A stretch of 64,000 nt of DNA from Anisodus tanguticus (Eukaryota; Streptophyta; Magnoliopsida; Solanales; Solanaceae). The notes under the pieces are model-generated. The model saw only the letters and a list, made by a program, of their open reading frames with translations, was not told the DNA's origin and did no database searches. This document shows, one piece after another, positions 1-10,814 of the stretch (its first letter is position 1; every line of letters starts with the position of its first letter). The position numbers and the translations under genes were made by a program. The stretch spans positions 12,822,001 through 12,886,000 of the forward strand of contig CM067541.1 in assembly GCA_034509755.1 (NCBI GenBank), given 5' to 3'.

Positions 1-250
1 GCGCATTCAAATTTAGACTGGCCCTAATATAAGTACTGGACACCGGATAGGAGACAAAAACAATACATATCATGCATCTATTGATTATGTTGGATTTGTA
101 GGTGCGCAAATCCAAATTTAGTTGGGTCCTAATATGAGTCCGCACACCGATTGAAAAAGATTCACATATTATGCATCTATTGATTTATATAAATATGTGG
201 TATGTTTTTAAGTTCTTACCCTCCCGACGTTGACATATATAGTGGCAATA

Positions 251-420
251 AAGGGCAGCTCGGTGCACTAAGCTTCCGCTATGCGTGGGGTCCAAAGAAG
301 GGCCGGACCACAAGGGTCTATTGTACGCAGTCTTTCCCTCGCATTCTTTGCTAGAGACTGTTCCCGTGTTCTCCTAGTCATATGACAACAACTTTACCCG
401 TTACTCCAAAACTCCGTTCT
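251..420 (-). mobile_element. Au-like tRNA-derived SINE, copy 1
   Basis: The + strand carries the reverse complement of an Au-type SINE (GGGCAGCTCGGTGCACTAAG near the left end). It is flanked by a direct repeat of about 20 bp (230-250 and 421-446, TTGACATATA...AGTGGCAATA), the right copy with a 6 bp insertion. A short deletion removed the B-box region (TTGAACCCGTG in copies 3-5), so this copy could not be transcribed by Pol III. Confidence 0.8.
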
Positions 421-1561
421 TTGACATATAGCTATAAAGTGGCAATAGTGCTATAAAAAAAAAAAAGCTTTCACAGTCAAAACCCTTTAAAATTTTAAGA
501 CAGATGAAAAGAAAAAATAGGCACCTGTCTCTTAACTATTCTTTTCGTATTATATATTCCTTCCCATTTTTAAAGAAGTAAAATGCTTATATTGAGTACT
601 ACCTTTTTATGTGACCAAAAAAATATTCTATCTCTTCTTCTGAATTCTGAATAGGTTTTACCTTATATCTTCCCTTTACTTCTCTACCACTTGTTTCTCT
701 AATAATAATATGGTCTCAATCATAGGCGGATTTAGAGGATTTTCGTATGTTAAAAAAATTCATTTATAATAAAATCATACTTATTCTAAACTGACAATTG
801 ACACTAAAATTTGGGTTCACATGCACTGTGCAATATAGAAGAAATGATGGAGCTCCTTTTTTTCAATCGGTTTTTTTTAACTCACTACTTTAATCTAAAC
901 TAATTTAGAATTGAGGAATAGTTATTATTCTAGTATTTTTAACTCTCTACTCACTTCTTTTATTTCAAAGGAAGAAAAAGAAATCATCACATGCAATTGT
1001 ATATAGATTGGACATGCATGAGTCGATACTAATGAATGAATTTTATCAAGGTACTTTCTATGAGTTCTATAATATTGACTCTTCCCTTTTCTTTTTTCTT
1101 TTTTTAAGTATTCACTAATGTAAAATATTGATACTACATCCGATGTTCGATATTTATCTATCTTGGGGTCGATTAATTTGGAATCATATCGTAAAGTCCT
1201 GCCTTGGAAGTGAAGCCTTCTCTATTGAAGATGACTTCATTTTCAATACTCAACCCGAGACCTTTAATTAAAAATGAAGGTATAAATTACTGATCGTTAG
1301 TTGTTACAGAAATATCCACCACAACAAATTTTCTTAGTTCTTGGGGTAATTAAAAGTATAAAAATGTTAAACGACTTCTTTTTATAATTTGATTGTAACC
1401 TGAAACAAATGTTTTTCTGTTGTTACCCTTTGAAATCCTTTTTTACGTGGATAAAACATAGAATTTTCTTCTTTTCTTTTTAACTGATCATGAATATATA
1501 TAGGTTATTCTTATGCTAAAAAGTAATATATAGCTTCTTCTTAATTTGGTGACTTACCTAA

Positions 1562-2895
1562 TGTTGGTACTCTATTGTACTTTATAAAGCAGTACGGAAA
1601 GTAAATAACTATTACAAGTGTTCGAAAGGATAAATAAATGGTCAATCTTCAAAACTGCCGCAAGCGTGTTGTGTCTTGAATCTTGATAACTTTGCAAGGC
1701 CAATGTTGAGAACTGTCGCAAGCTTGTTGTGTCTTGAATCTTGATATCCTGAAATCAAGAAACAACTAAATCTGGATGGTTACAACATTGTGTGTTGAGT
1801 CGAGGAATTTCCCTCTGTCCTTAAGACAAGATTGCCCCGTATATATGCTTTTACGTTAGCGGGCAATAGTCTCCCAAGATAAAACAACTTTAATCTCAAC
1901 GCTACAAAGCCAATAGGTTGAGCCTTCGAATAAAACAAATATGAATCGACTTGCTGAAGATATGGAAAAGGAAGGAAGAGTTTCTATCTTCTCTTCTGTT
2001 TTGTCTCTGTGTATATAGTGTGTCTATGTTGTGTATATCACACTGTTTTTGTGGTATTTTCTCACTATTTTGTGCACTGTTTTGTCACTGAAATGTGCTG
2101 CTATTTTTCGTGTATATCTCTCACTGTTTCTGTCTCTTATTCAGTAACGAATTGAGCAAAAAACAGCTCAATATATAGCATCATGAGAGGGCTGTTCAAC
2201 AGCCCAAAACACTGCTGTAAATAGCCATTAGGAGGGCTGTAAATGGCTGGTTTAAGGCCATTAGTGTGGCATGTTAAAGGCTATAAGTGAGGTTGTTCAT
2301 GGCCATTGAAGGAGGGTGTTTATGGAGGAGTTAATCATCCAAGTAATGGCTGATTAATGCCCCAAAAAATAGTCCAACGGTAGGCAGAAAGTTTTCTGCC
2401 ATCCATCACCCCAAAATCAACTTTCCAGAAACTTTAGGGACCAAACTGTAAATATTAAGCAATCTGGGGTCCAAAAAGATAATATCAGAAAGTCCCCACA
2501 ACCCGAGACCGGACGGACGGCGGCGGCGCGCGTGTGGGCTTAGCCTTGAACGTAAGCACATCTAGGTCCTCCCTCCTTTAAACACATGGGATACCCCTTG
2601 GGGTCCCAAACCCTTTACCACATTAGAGACTTATATAGAGAGCAATTCTTCCTATTCCAACCGATGTGGTAGATTTGTCCCACACCATATTTCCATGCCT
2701 TAAACACCTTACTTCGTGGACCAATATCTCTTTCATTTCTCAACGAAATTTGACGATTCTTGGCCCTACGGTCATCTACTCACTTCGTAGATCATGCATG
2801 TGCGAAGAGACAAAGCCTCCAACATGCGGAACACTAGCGTTTAATTCATTAAATATGGGTGGACGCACCTCCCCGCCAAAGACAAATTTCCAACA
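1562..2895 (-). mobile_element. Solo LTR of the TGTTGG...CCAACA Copia family
   Basis: A 1334 bp LTR bounded by TGTTGG and CCAACA with a perfect 5 bp target duplication CCTAA (1557-1561, 2896-2900). The empty site CTTACCTAATTCTTCTG is intact in copies 2, 4 and 5. It shares its right half (hairpin-rich GC island at ~2500-2540, CCTCCCTCCTTTAAACACATGG) and the CTTAAGACAAGATTGCCCC motif with the LTRs of the full elements at 16750 and 46953. No internal region remains, so it arose by LTR-LTR recombination after insertion into this copy only. The short reading frame at 2666-3034 is LTR sequence, not a gene. Confidence 0.9.
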
Positions 2896-3137
2896 CCTAA
2901 TTCTTCTGAATTCTAATGCAAGGAAAAAACTTATATATTTATATTTACTATTCTGTATCAGCTTGTATCAATGCTTCAAAATAACATGTACTTACATAGT
3001 CTATTTTCTTTTTCTAAAAAAATTAGTTAAATAATACAACATCAGACATCAATTTTGTTACTAATATAAGTAACAAAATAATATAATTTGATGCAAACAC
3101 CAAGTGTGAAAGTAAATATCTTTCATATTTCAAATTA

Positions 3138-3855
3138 ATGTTTTCCGTCATGAATTAGCATGCATCTCCATGAATTAATTTCTTAATTTAGAAAAGGAAT
3201 TTCCAATGCCTTTCTTATTATTTTTCCTTTTTTATTCTTCGCATATTTTATGTGAGACCAAAAAATCATTATGCATTCGTATAAAAAGGGGAAAAAATAA
3301 CTTTGACATTTAGTGAAATGATATCGTTACTTTTATTTAATTTTTCTTTACTTTTTCTCTTGTCATCTCTAAGTGCATTTCATTTTTCTACTTGAAGTTT
3401 ATTAAATAAAAGCCCTTAAATTATCTATATCCTATATCTATTGTCCGCTCAATTTATAATCTTCTTAAAAAGATACTACTGTAAAATGGAAAAACAATAA
3501 AGATAATGTTTTCCGCCATGAATTATCATGCATCTCAATGAATTAATTTCCTTTTTAAAAAAGTGAGTTTCCAATGTCTTTCTTATTATTTTTCCTTAGC
3601 TTCTTCTTGACATATTTTAGGTGGGACCAAAAAATCATTATCAATTCGTAGATAAGGAAAAAAACATAACTTTGGCATTTAATAAAATGACATTTTTGCT
3701 TTTATTTTAATTTTTATTCCTTTTTCTCTTGTCATCTTTAAGTGCATTTCCTTTTTCTACTTGAGTTATATTAATAAAAATTCTTAAATTCTCCGTTCAA
3801 TTTATAATCTTCTTAAAAGGTATGACTGATAAAATGGAAAAACAATAAAGAAGTT
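3138..3855 (+). repeat. Internal ~365 bp direct repeat of the array unit
   Basis: Two diverged direct copies begin at about 3138 (ATGTTTTCCGTCATGAATTA) and 3504 (ATGTTTTCCGCCATGAATTA). Both run through CTTTCTTATTATTTTTCC, TTGTCATCT(C/T)TAAGTGCATTTC and end near AAAATGGAAAAACAATAAAG. The dimer is present in all units, at about 13466, 25345, 30846, 39440 and 42510, so it predates the array amplification. No coding potential is visible. Confidence 0.8.
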
Positions 3856-4511
3856 ATGGCCTAGTAAGGAAAAAAAAATAGAAATTGGCCATTTGTTTCC
3901 CTTATTGTATATTTACCATTTTAAGAACTCATTTCTTGACTATTTATAGATGTTGAAAACGTTGGTAAAAATCATCTTTCACTGACCGACTCTAGGATCC
4001 ACTAGCAATTCTTGTCCATACTCATTATAATTTAGCATTGAAAGATGAAGTCGTGACAAGTTATTACCTTTAGTATTTCGTGACTCGCGCTCGCCATTTA
4101 ACATTTTTGTATATCTTTGTCCTAAATAATTAGGAAAATTTCCAAGGTAGATGCACAGGCTTTGCTTCAGAGCTAACAACAACATAAAGCTCGTGTATCT
4201 ACCTATGAAGATTTGCCTAATTGTCCCAAGACAAGATACACAAACAAGTTAAATGACAAAAGTGTCATAGAGACGCTAAAGACAACTTAATTGTCAAAGA
4301 CCACCATTGAAGCACATGTTCTTCAACGTCCAATGTAAGTCTTGAAGAACTATGAAGAGAAGACAAGCGAAGTCTTCTATGAGTTTGTGTTTACAATAGC
4401 TAAGAGTTAGAAGTTGATGGAGAATGATTTTGTGAAGGCATACACAATAAAGTGTTTAAATTGTAAGAAAGATTGAAGAATATGAAAAGAAATTTAAATT
4501 TAAAGGGGGAA

Positions 4512-4817
4512 TGTTGAAACTAGTAAGCTTAAATGTTTGAGTGTTTATGTTCATATATCTTTTAGTTATCCTAGGTGAAAGGTTTTTTGTATTGTCAAGG
4601 TAAATGTTATGATATCAAAGTGGTTAGATTTAAGTGTGTGTGAAAGTATTTAATTGGTGTTATTCTAGAAGACTCTATTAGCATCTATATAAGCTTTTTG
4701 TAAGAATGTTATGTAAAAGTGAAGTTCTATAGCAATATGAAATGAGTTCAATGCCTACCCCTCTCTCTCATCCTCTTTGTACCCTATAATATTATTATGG
4801 GGCTCATATTAAAAACA
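4512..4817 (+). repeat. LTR-like remnant inside the array unit
   Basis: A 306 bp block starting TGTTGAAACTAG and ending AAAAACA. It is preceded by a polypurine-like tract (AATTTAAAGGGGGAA) and followed by TTGATACCATAAGA, which weakly resembles a Met-tRNA primer site (TTGGTACCA in copy 2). Equivalent blocks lie at 14837-15142, 26698-27003, 31966-32271 and 40813-41118. No target duplication is found and no internal genes remain. A decayed Copia 3' end is the likeliest reading, but it is not proven. Confidence 0.4.
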
Positions 4818-4889
4818 TTGATACCATAAGATTTTATAACTTATATACACTAACGGTTTGAAGAATTCTTTCATTTTCAATATATTTTT

Positions 4890-6733
4890 CTTATTCCATT
4901 TTTATTGGGCGGTTGCCCATCATATGGAGTCTTGCATAAATGGTCTCTTAGATTAGTATTTTTATCAACTCTTCGAGATAATCAACTACACGATACCTTC
5001 TACCACCAATACTTACGGTCTTGTGATATCTGCGAAAATCTCTCACATAACACTTGTCGATTAAATTATCATTGTTTCCCTTTTCTTTTTATGATCTCCT
5101 ATATATGTTAAAAAGAGAATAAATTAAAATAAATATAGCATTACTTTTTAAACTCGGAGGGTTCAAATGCATTCGATGTGGCAAAGTTTTTGTTTTAGTG
5201 ATATTATACTATTTTTGTAATCTGCTTTTGTTAAAAGAAAGAAGAAGCATGCCAGCTCAGACCTCCATCAATGGCGGTTAATGATCGGAGAGGGAAGGAT
5301 AGTTAGTTATAGAGAGAGAAAATTGAGAGAGTTTGTGAGAAAATATATTTTTTCATTAATGAACTAACTACAATAAGAATCTAAATTGTTACATTTATAC
5401 TAGTCTAATTAACTCAATAATGCTAAACTAGACAACTAAGTCTATTTACTTCTAGGAGTGTACAACTTATATATGCTCATGTACAACTAGTTACTTCTAC
5501 ACTAACTCATTCACACATGATTAATTTCTTCACTTAGACACTCCCCCTCAAGTTGAGAATAGGAAAATATGTTTCTCATTCCAACTTGGAAACCAGATAA
5601 GCATGATGTTGATGCCCCAATGGAATTCCTAAAGAGAAACATAAGTCAGTTTTTCATAATCAAACAATTTTTGTTCAAGGATCACATGCAGGCACTGTCT
5701 TAGGGATCTGGATTATTAAGTCGTTGGTACGTCGACGTGTACCTTTTACTATACACTACATACCGTAGTGAATCCTTAATTTAGGGTCAATGTGTTTCTC
5801 GCTCTTTATCTGTAACTATCTACATGTGCATTCTATATATGTGGTCAATTAGCATTGTCTAGATTGTAGTCTTCAATTAAAGATGTTCAAAAAAGAAAAA
5901 GATAAAAGAGTACTGATAAAATAGAACAAAATTTACGGAACTAAAAGTTGAAGTGTTTTCATATTAAGTCAAGTTTCTTGTTTTATCAGTGCTATTGAAG
6001 TCTCATTTTAGTACTAATATTTTCCATGAGACAATCTGATCATTATTATCAAAACATCACCAATATTAACAGAGCAAAATAACATGTGAACTAATAAGAA
6101 AGATATTTATGAGAACGCTATGAAACACGTGAATTGATCTGTTCACCGACATTTAAGCAAGTTTCAGCTAAAGTAAAAATTCTAGTAGCATTTCATGATT
6201 TGCTTCATAGTGTAATGAATTTCTTACTTCATATCCCATCTTTGCTTCCTTATTTTCGTTTAATTTTTAGGTTCGGTTAATGGGAGGTGAAATAGGTATC
6301 AAACAACAACAACAACAACATACCCAAAGTGTATTACCACAAGTGGGGTCCGGGAGGGTGGCATGTACGCAGATCTTATCCATAACTTTGTGGGGTAGAA
6401 AGGTTATTTCCGATAGACCCTCGGCTCAAAAGAAACGTAATTGATGCAGGATTGTAAGAAAATAATACAACAAAATATAGGTGAAACATGTATCGTCAAC
6501 AAGAAAGTTGGTGAAAAGGGCACTTGCTTTAGAATATTCAACATTTTCCTCATACCATGTGATCAGCCTCGGGGTCTAGAAACTCAAGCAATTAGTGTTA
6601 ATTATGCAGAAGAAGAAGATTTGGAGTCCCTTTTTGGAGGTTATATATCTAGTGACTCCTATTGTAGTATCACTAGCCATAAAAAATCAGAAAGTTTCAA
6701 TATCATGCAACCAACAAGGATTGCACTGAAGTG
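4890..6733 (+). pseudogene. CKI1-like histidine kinase fragment, copy 1
   Basis: About 4895-5245 matches the intron at 44500-44860 of the kinase gene further right. Bases 5622-5726 match the end of its ATPase-domain exon (45715-45833), including the GTACGT donor. About 5935-6240 matches the following intron. 6271-6300 plus 6495-6733 match the next exon, starting with the VRLMGGEIGI codons. A deletion has fused intron directly to exon upstream of 5622. The G2 box is degraded (GTGLGLG in the gene reads as GTVLGIW-like here) and a SINE splits the second exon. Downstream of GEKGTCF this fragment differs from the neighbouring gene, so it derives from a paralogue. No product is expected. Confidence 0.85.
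6301..6478 (-). mobile_element. TS/Au-type SINE inside a kinase exon fragment, copy 1
   Basis: The reverse-complement SINE begins with the (CAA)n tail and contains GTGGGGTCCGGGAGGGTGG and the GACCCTCGGCTC end. A 16 bp target duplication flanks it: AGGTGAAATAGGTATC at 6285-6300 and AGGTGAAACATGTATC at 6479-6494, three mismatches. It interrupts the codons just after the ATPase G2 region, so the insertion alone would inactivate the kinase copy. It sits at the same place in copies 2 and 3, hence before amplification. Confidence 0.9.
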
Positions 6734-7083
6734 GTACGTACTCCTCCATTCTTAACCAGATATCTCGAGTTGTGGACATGTGTTGATGTTGCCTTTGTTA
6801 GGAACTTTACACCCCAATGTGAAACAATATTTTGGCGCATTCAAATTTAGACGGGCCCCAATATAAGTACTGGACACCGGATAGGAGACAAAAACAATAC
6901 ATATCATGCATCTATTGATTATGTTGGATTTGTAGGTGCGCAAATCCAAATTTAGTTGGGTCCTAATATGAGTCCGCAAACCGATTGAAAAAGATTCACA
7001 TATTATGCATCTATTGATTTATATAAATATGTGGTATGTTTTAAGTTCTTACCCTCCCGACGTTGACATATATAGTGGCAATA

Positions 7084-7251
7084 AAGGGCAGCTCGGTGCA
7101 CTAAGCTTCCACTATGCGTGGGGTCCAAAGAAGGGCCGGACCACAAGGGTCTATTGTACACAGTCTTTCCCTGCATTGCTGCTAGAGACTGTTCTCGTGT
7201 TCTCCAAGTCATATGACAACAACTTTACCCGTTACTCCAAAACTCCCTTCT
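7084..7251 (-). mobile_element. Au-like SINE, copy 2
   Basis: Same insertion and same flanking repeat as the SINE at 251-420 in copy 1, again with a shortened B-box region (no TTGAACCC). This shared deletion groups copies 1 and 2 against copies 3-5, which keep the full 181 bp form. Confidence 0.8.
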
Positions 7252-7836
7252 TTGACATATAGCTATAAAGTGGCAATAGTGCTTAAAAAAATGCTTTCAC
7301 AGTCAAAACCCTTTAAAATTTTAACACAGATGAAAAGAAAAAATAGGCACCTGTCTCTAAACTATTCTTTTCGTATTATATATTCCTTCCCATTTTTAAA
7401 GAAGTAAAATGCTTATATTGAGTACTACCTTTTTATGTGACCAAAAAAATATTCTATCTCTTCATCTGAATTCTGAATAGGTTTTACCTTATATCTTCCC
7501 TTTACTTCTCTACCACTTGTTTCTCTAATAATAATATGGCCTCAATCATAGGCGGATTTAGAGGATTTTCGTATGTTAAAAAAAATACATATATAATAAA
7601 ATCATACTCATTCTAAACTGACAATTGACACTAAAATTTGGGTTCACATGCATGTGCAATATAGAAGAAATGATGGAGCTCCTTTTTTCAATCGGTTCTT
7701 TTTAACTCAATACTTTAATCTAAACTAATTTAGAATTGAGGAATAGTTATTGTTCTAGTATTTTTAACTCTCTACTCACTTCTTTTATTTCAGAGGAAGA
7801 AAAAGAAATCATCACATGCAAGTTGTATATAGATTG

Positions 7837-8032
7837 TGTAAACGTGTAAATATATTCCCTACCCATAATTAGAATATTTTCATATATTGTGTAAATATAA
7901 TTATGGTAAGACTAGGATTCCTCTTTTGTATAGGCTTAGGATTCCTCTTTTGTATAAGGGATGAATATTGTACTCTATATATACCTTGATATTAATGAAA
8001 GACTCCTCAAGGGAGATTAATATCATCTTACA
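7837..8032 (+). repeat. 5' LTR of Copia family 1
   Basis: A 196 bp LTR, TGTAAACG...CATCTTACA, containing a TATA-like CTATATATACC near 7974. It has about two copies of a ~24 bp unit (GTATAGGCTTAGGATTCCTC), fewer than the 3' LTR. Confidence 0.93.
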
Positions 8033-8045
8033 TGGTATCAAGAGC
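8033..8045 (+). other. Primer binding site of Copia family 1
   Basis: TGGTATCAAGAGC directly abuts the 5' LTR and matches the complement of the initiator-Met tRNA 3' end with one extra A, the usual Copia primer site. Confidence 0.88.
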
Positions 8046-8169
8046 CAAATAAACAAAACCCTAAAAACCTTTCTCTTCCACAAACGTGTCACCGCTCTCC
8101 TACGCCGCGGCCCTCCCGGATTTTCTTCTTATTTTTCGGGTTTTGTTCTTCCTTTCTTCTCTTCTCTAA

Positions 8170-9015
8170 ATGGCTATCCCTGATTCTTCCACACTTTTTG
8201 ACGCCTCTACCTCCACAAATCCCACCACAAAGTCATCACCCCGATTTCATCCCGCCCTCATCGTTTCCAACATCAAGAACCATATTCCCATTATTCTTGA
8301 TCAAGAAAACAACCAGTATTCTCCCTAGGTTGAAATTTTTTCGCAATCATGCATGTCTCTATAACGTGCTTGACCATATTGATGACACTATTCCGCGCCT
8401 ACGGAGGTTGATGATTCTATCTGGCACCGTCTCGACGCCGGCGTCAAACAATGGATATAGGGTAGTATCTCTCAGGATTTGCTCCTTACTATCATGAAAT
8501 CTGACTCCACAGCCCTTGACTTGTGGAATCGTTTGGAGGAAATTTTTCAGGACAACAAGCACACTCGTGCCGTGTATTTGGAAGAACAGTTCAACAAAAC
8601 ACGTCTTAAAAACTTCTCCAATGTCTCTCCGAGTACGCAAGCGACTTAAAATTCTAGCGGATCAACTCTCCAACATCGGCACGCCCGTCACCGACGATAA
8701 AATGGTGCTACAAATGATTTACGGCCTTACTAAGGGCGAATATGATTCTTTGGCCACCATTATTCAACAAAGCATCCGCTACCGAGTTTTAACAAAGCTC
8801 GCTCACAATTGTTGCTCGAAGAAACCCGTCGTGCTAAGCGGGATGAGCACGCCCAGCAGGTGTTAGCTGTCGACACGCAACCTCAAGATCAGACGCCACT
8901 AGACAACTCCCAACAGCGGCAGGGCCGCGGCGGCAAGGGTGGAAAAGGCCGCGGCGGTAGAGGAGGCCGTGGTCGTGGCAAGGGTCGCGGTCAACAGAAC
9001 CAACAAGAAGAATAA
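8170..9015 (+). pseudogene. gag: Copia family 1 gag (broken)
   Basis: The start is the ATG at 8170 (MAIPDSS), 125 bp past the primer site. The nucleocapsid-forming Gag keeps the N-terminal HPALIVSNIKNHIPI block, then meets TAG at 8326-8328 where the sister element has Trp (TGG to TAG). A frameshift follows in the T-run at 8337-8340. The rest of Gag is recognisable to ~8800. Instead of a CCHC zinc knuckle the C-terminus is a Gly/Arg/Lys-rich tract (8925-9000), as in the related element at 33497. The Gag reading frame ends with TAA at 9013-9015. Confidence 0.85.
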
Positions 9016-10766
9016 AGAACAAAGATCGCAGAACAACTGGGCTGCGGCTCCTCAGCAGTTCGTCTACAGCGTCGCGGCGCCCCAGTTCAGAGCCGCGACG
9101 CCAATTCCATTCCAGTACCAACAGCCATACAATCCGTATTCTTACCCCAATTTGCTAGGCCCCGCTCCAGCCCCACAACAGGCCCACTTCATGCAAGGTC
9201 AGGTCCCGCAGCCCTCCTCCGGCATGACACCCACTGAGTTGGGCCAGGCATTCAGCACCCTCTCTATACAACAGCCTGACAATACTTGGTACATGGACTC
9301 AGGCGCCACATCTCACGTCACCCAGTCTGCAGGTACTATTCCTAAACTGTTTCATGTAAAGCATCCTCAATATGTTACAGTTGATAGTGGACAACGCATT
9401 CCAGTTAAGGGTTATGGTACCTCATACACACAACCTCCTCATCCACCCTTCTCCCTAAAAAACACCCTATATGCCCCACACATGATTAAGAACCTCATAT
9501 CTGTCCGCCAATTTACTCGTAATATTTCTGTCTCTGTGGATTTTGACCCTTTTGGTTTTACTGTAAAAGATCTTCATACGGGGACACCTCTTACGAGATG
9601 CAATAGCACAGGGGATCTCTATCCATTCACTTCCACCTCCGCTGCCAGATCTTGCTCTCCCGTCACTCTAGCGGCTGTTTCTTCTTCAACCTGGCATAAT
9701 AGGCTTGGTCATCCAGGAGTCCCAGTTTTTAATTTTCTTAGAGGCAACAATTCCATTGCTTGTAATGGGAAACTTGCCCAAAATTGTGTTTCTTGCTCTT
9801 TAGGCAAACATATTCGTCTTCCGTTCAAATCATCTATTAGTGTTACATTTGCTCCTTTTGATATTATACATGCCGATTTATGGACATCTCCTATCACTAG
9901 TTCTCTCGGTCATAAATACTATCTTGTGTTGCTTGATGATTTTTCACACTACGTTTGGTTATACCCTCTTAAATTTAAATTGGAAGTGTTTGTCAAATTT
10001 CTTGAGTTTCGCAAGTTCATTCAAACACAATTTGGAAAAGGCATAAAATCATTTCAGTGCGATAATGGTCGTGAATTCAATAACTCTATGTTTCACCATT
10101 TTTGTACCAATAATGGCATGGTCTTTCGCTTCTCCTGCCCTCACACCTCACCACAAAACGGTAAAGCTGAAAGAATCATCCGCACCATTAACAATATGAT
10201 TCGCACCCTATTGATTCATGCCTCCCTCCCTCCACCCTTTCGGGTCTATCTTTGCTAAAATGTCAGAATACACTCTAAATATTCTCCCTACTAGCACTCT
10301 TCACAATATGACCCTTACCGAAATCCTCTACCATAGAATCCCCTCTTATGACCATCTACGAATTTTTGGTTGTCTGTGCTATCCCAACCTTAGCTCCACC
10401 GCCCCTCACAAGCTCGCTCCTAGGTCCACTCCATGTGTCTTTCTAGGATTCCCGCCGAACCATAGGGGCTATCTATGCTATGACTTGTCGACTCGTCAGA
10501 TCCACATATCTTGTCACGTCACATTCGACGAGACCACATTCCCGTTTTCGAATCTTCCAAAATTCCAAAAACAGGACTACTCATTTCTTGACGAGTCTGC
10601 CATCTCTCCCCTCATAATCGAACAACTCACATCCTCTGTTCCATCGTCAGAGCCGCGACGCCCAAACTTCAGAGAAGCCTGTCAACCTTCTAGCACCGCG
10701 ACTCTCGATCCAGGAGCCGCGACACCTCCGACGGCTTCACCCCCACCCTCTCCTTATCCGACTTAA
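8939..10766 (+). pseudogene. pol: Copia family 1 protease and integrase (frameshifted)
   Basis: The reading frame from ~9030 shows the aspartic protease active site in WYMDSGATSH (about 9289-9318). Next come a GAG-pre-integrase segment with HNRLGHPG and a CVSCSLGK zinc-binding part (HHCC; ~9690-9810), then the integrase core: DIIHADLWTSP, DNGREF and SPQNGKAERI supply the D, D and E residues. A frameshift near 10250 moves translation to the frame 10218-10766, which ends in a TAA in the Pro-rich linker. Integrase inserts the cDNA; protease matures the polyprotein. Confidence 0.88.
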
Positions 10767-10814
10767 CCCCCCGTCTCAGACACCACTCCGCCATCCACTG
10801 TCCCTACCCATCCA

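Larger units (their letters stand above)
1..6834 (+). repeat. Array unit copy 1 (kinase-fragment tandem array)
   Basis: First copy of the head-to-tail array; the window opens at the motif GCGCATTCAAATTTAG, which recurs at 6835, 23791 and 29055. Order inside the unit: a degenerate ~103 bp dimer at 1-210, an Au-like SINE, a long AT-rich stretch, an internal ~365 bp direct repeat, an LTR-like remnant, intron-derived sequence of a CKI1-like gene, an exon fragment, a second exon fragment split by a SINE, then the next unit. Without the solo LTR the period is about 5.5 kb. No intact gene is seen in 421-4890. The short reading frames there recur from copy to copy only because the DNA is duplicated. 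Confidence 0.9.

Noticed and set aside
2666..3034. 122-residue reading frame on +
   Set aside because: It crosses the end of the solo LTR into array sequence; the same text recurs inside every LTR of the family. No domain.
4905..5111. Recurrent small frame, also at 15230, 27117, 32356 and 41203
   Set aside because: It is intron-derived sequence of the kinase gene copied by the array. The homologous gene intron (44510-44700) is not open.
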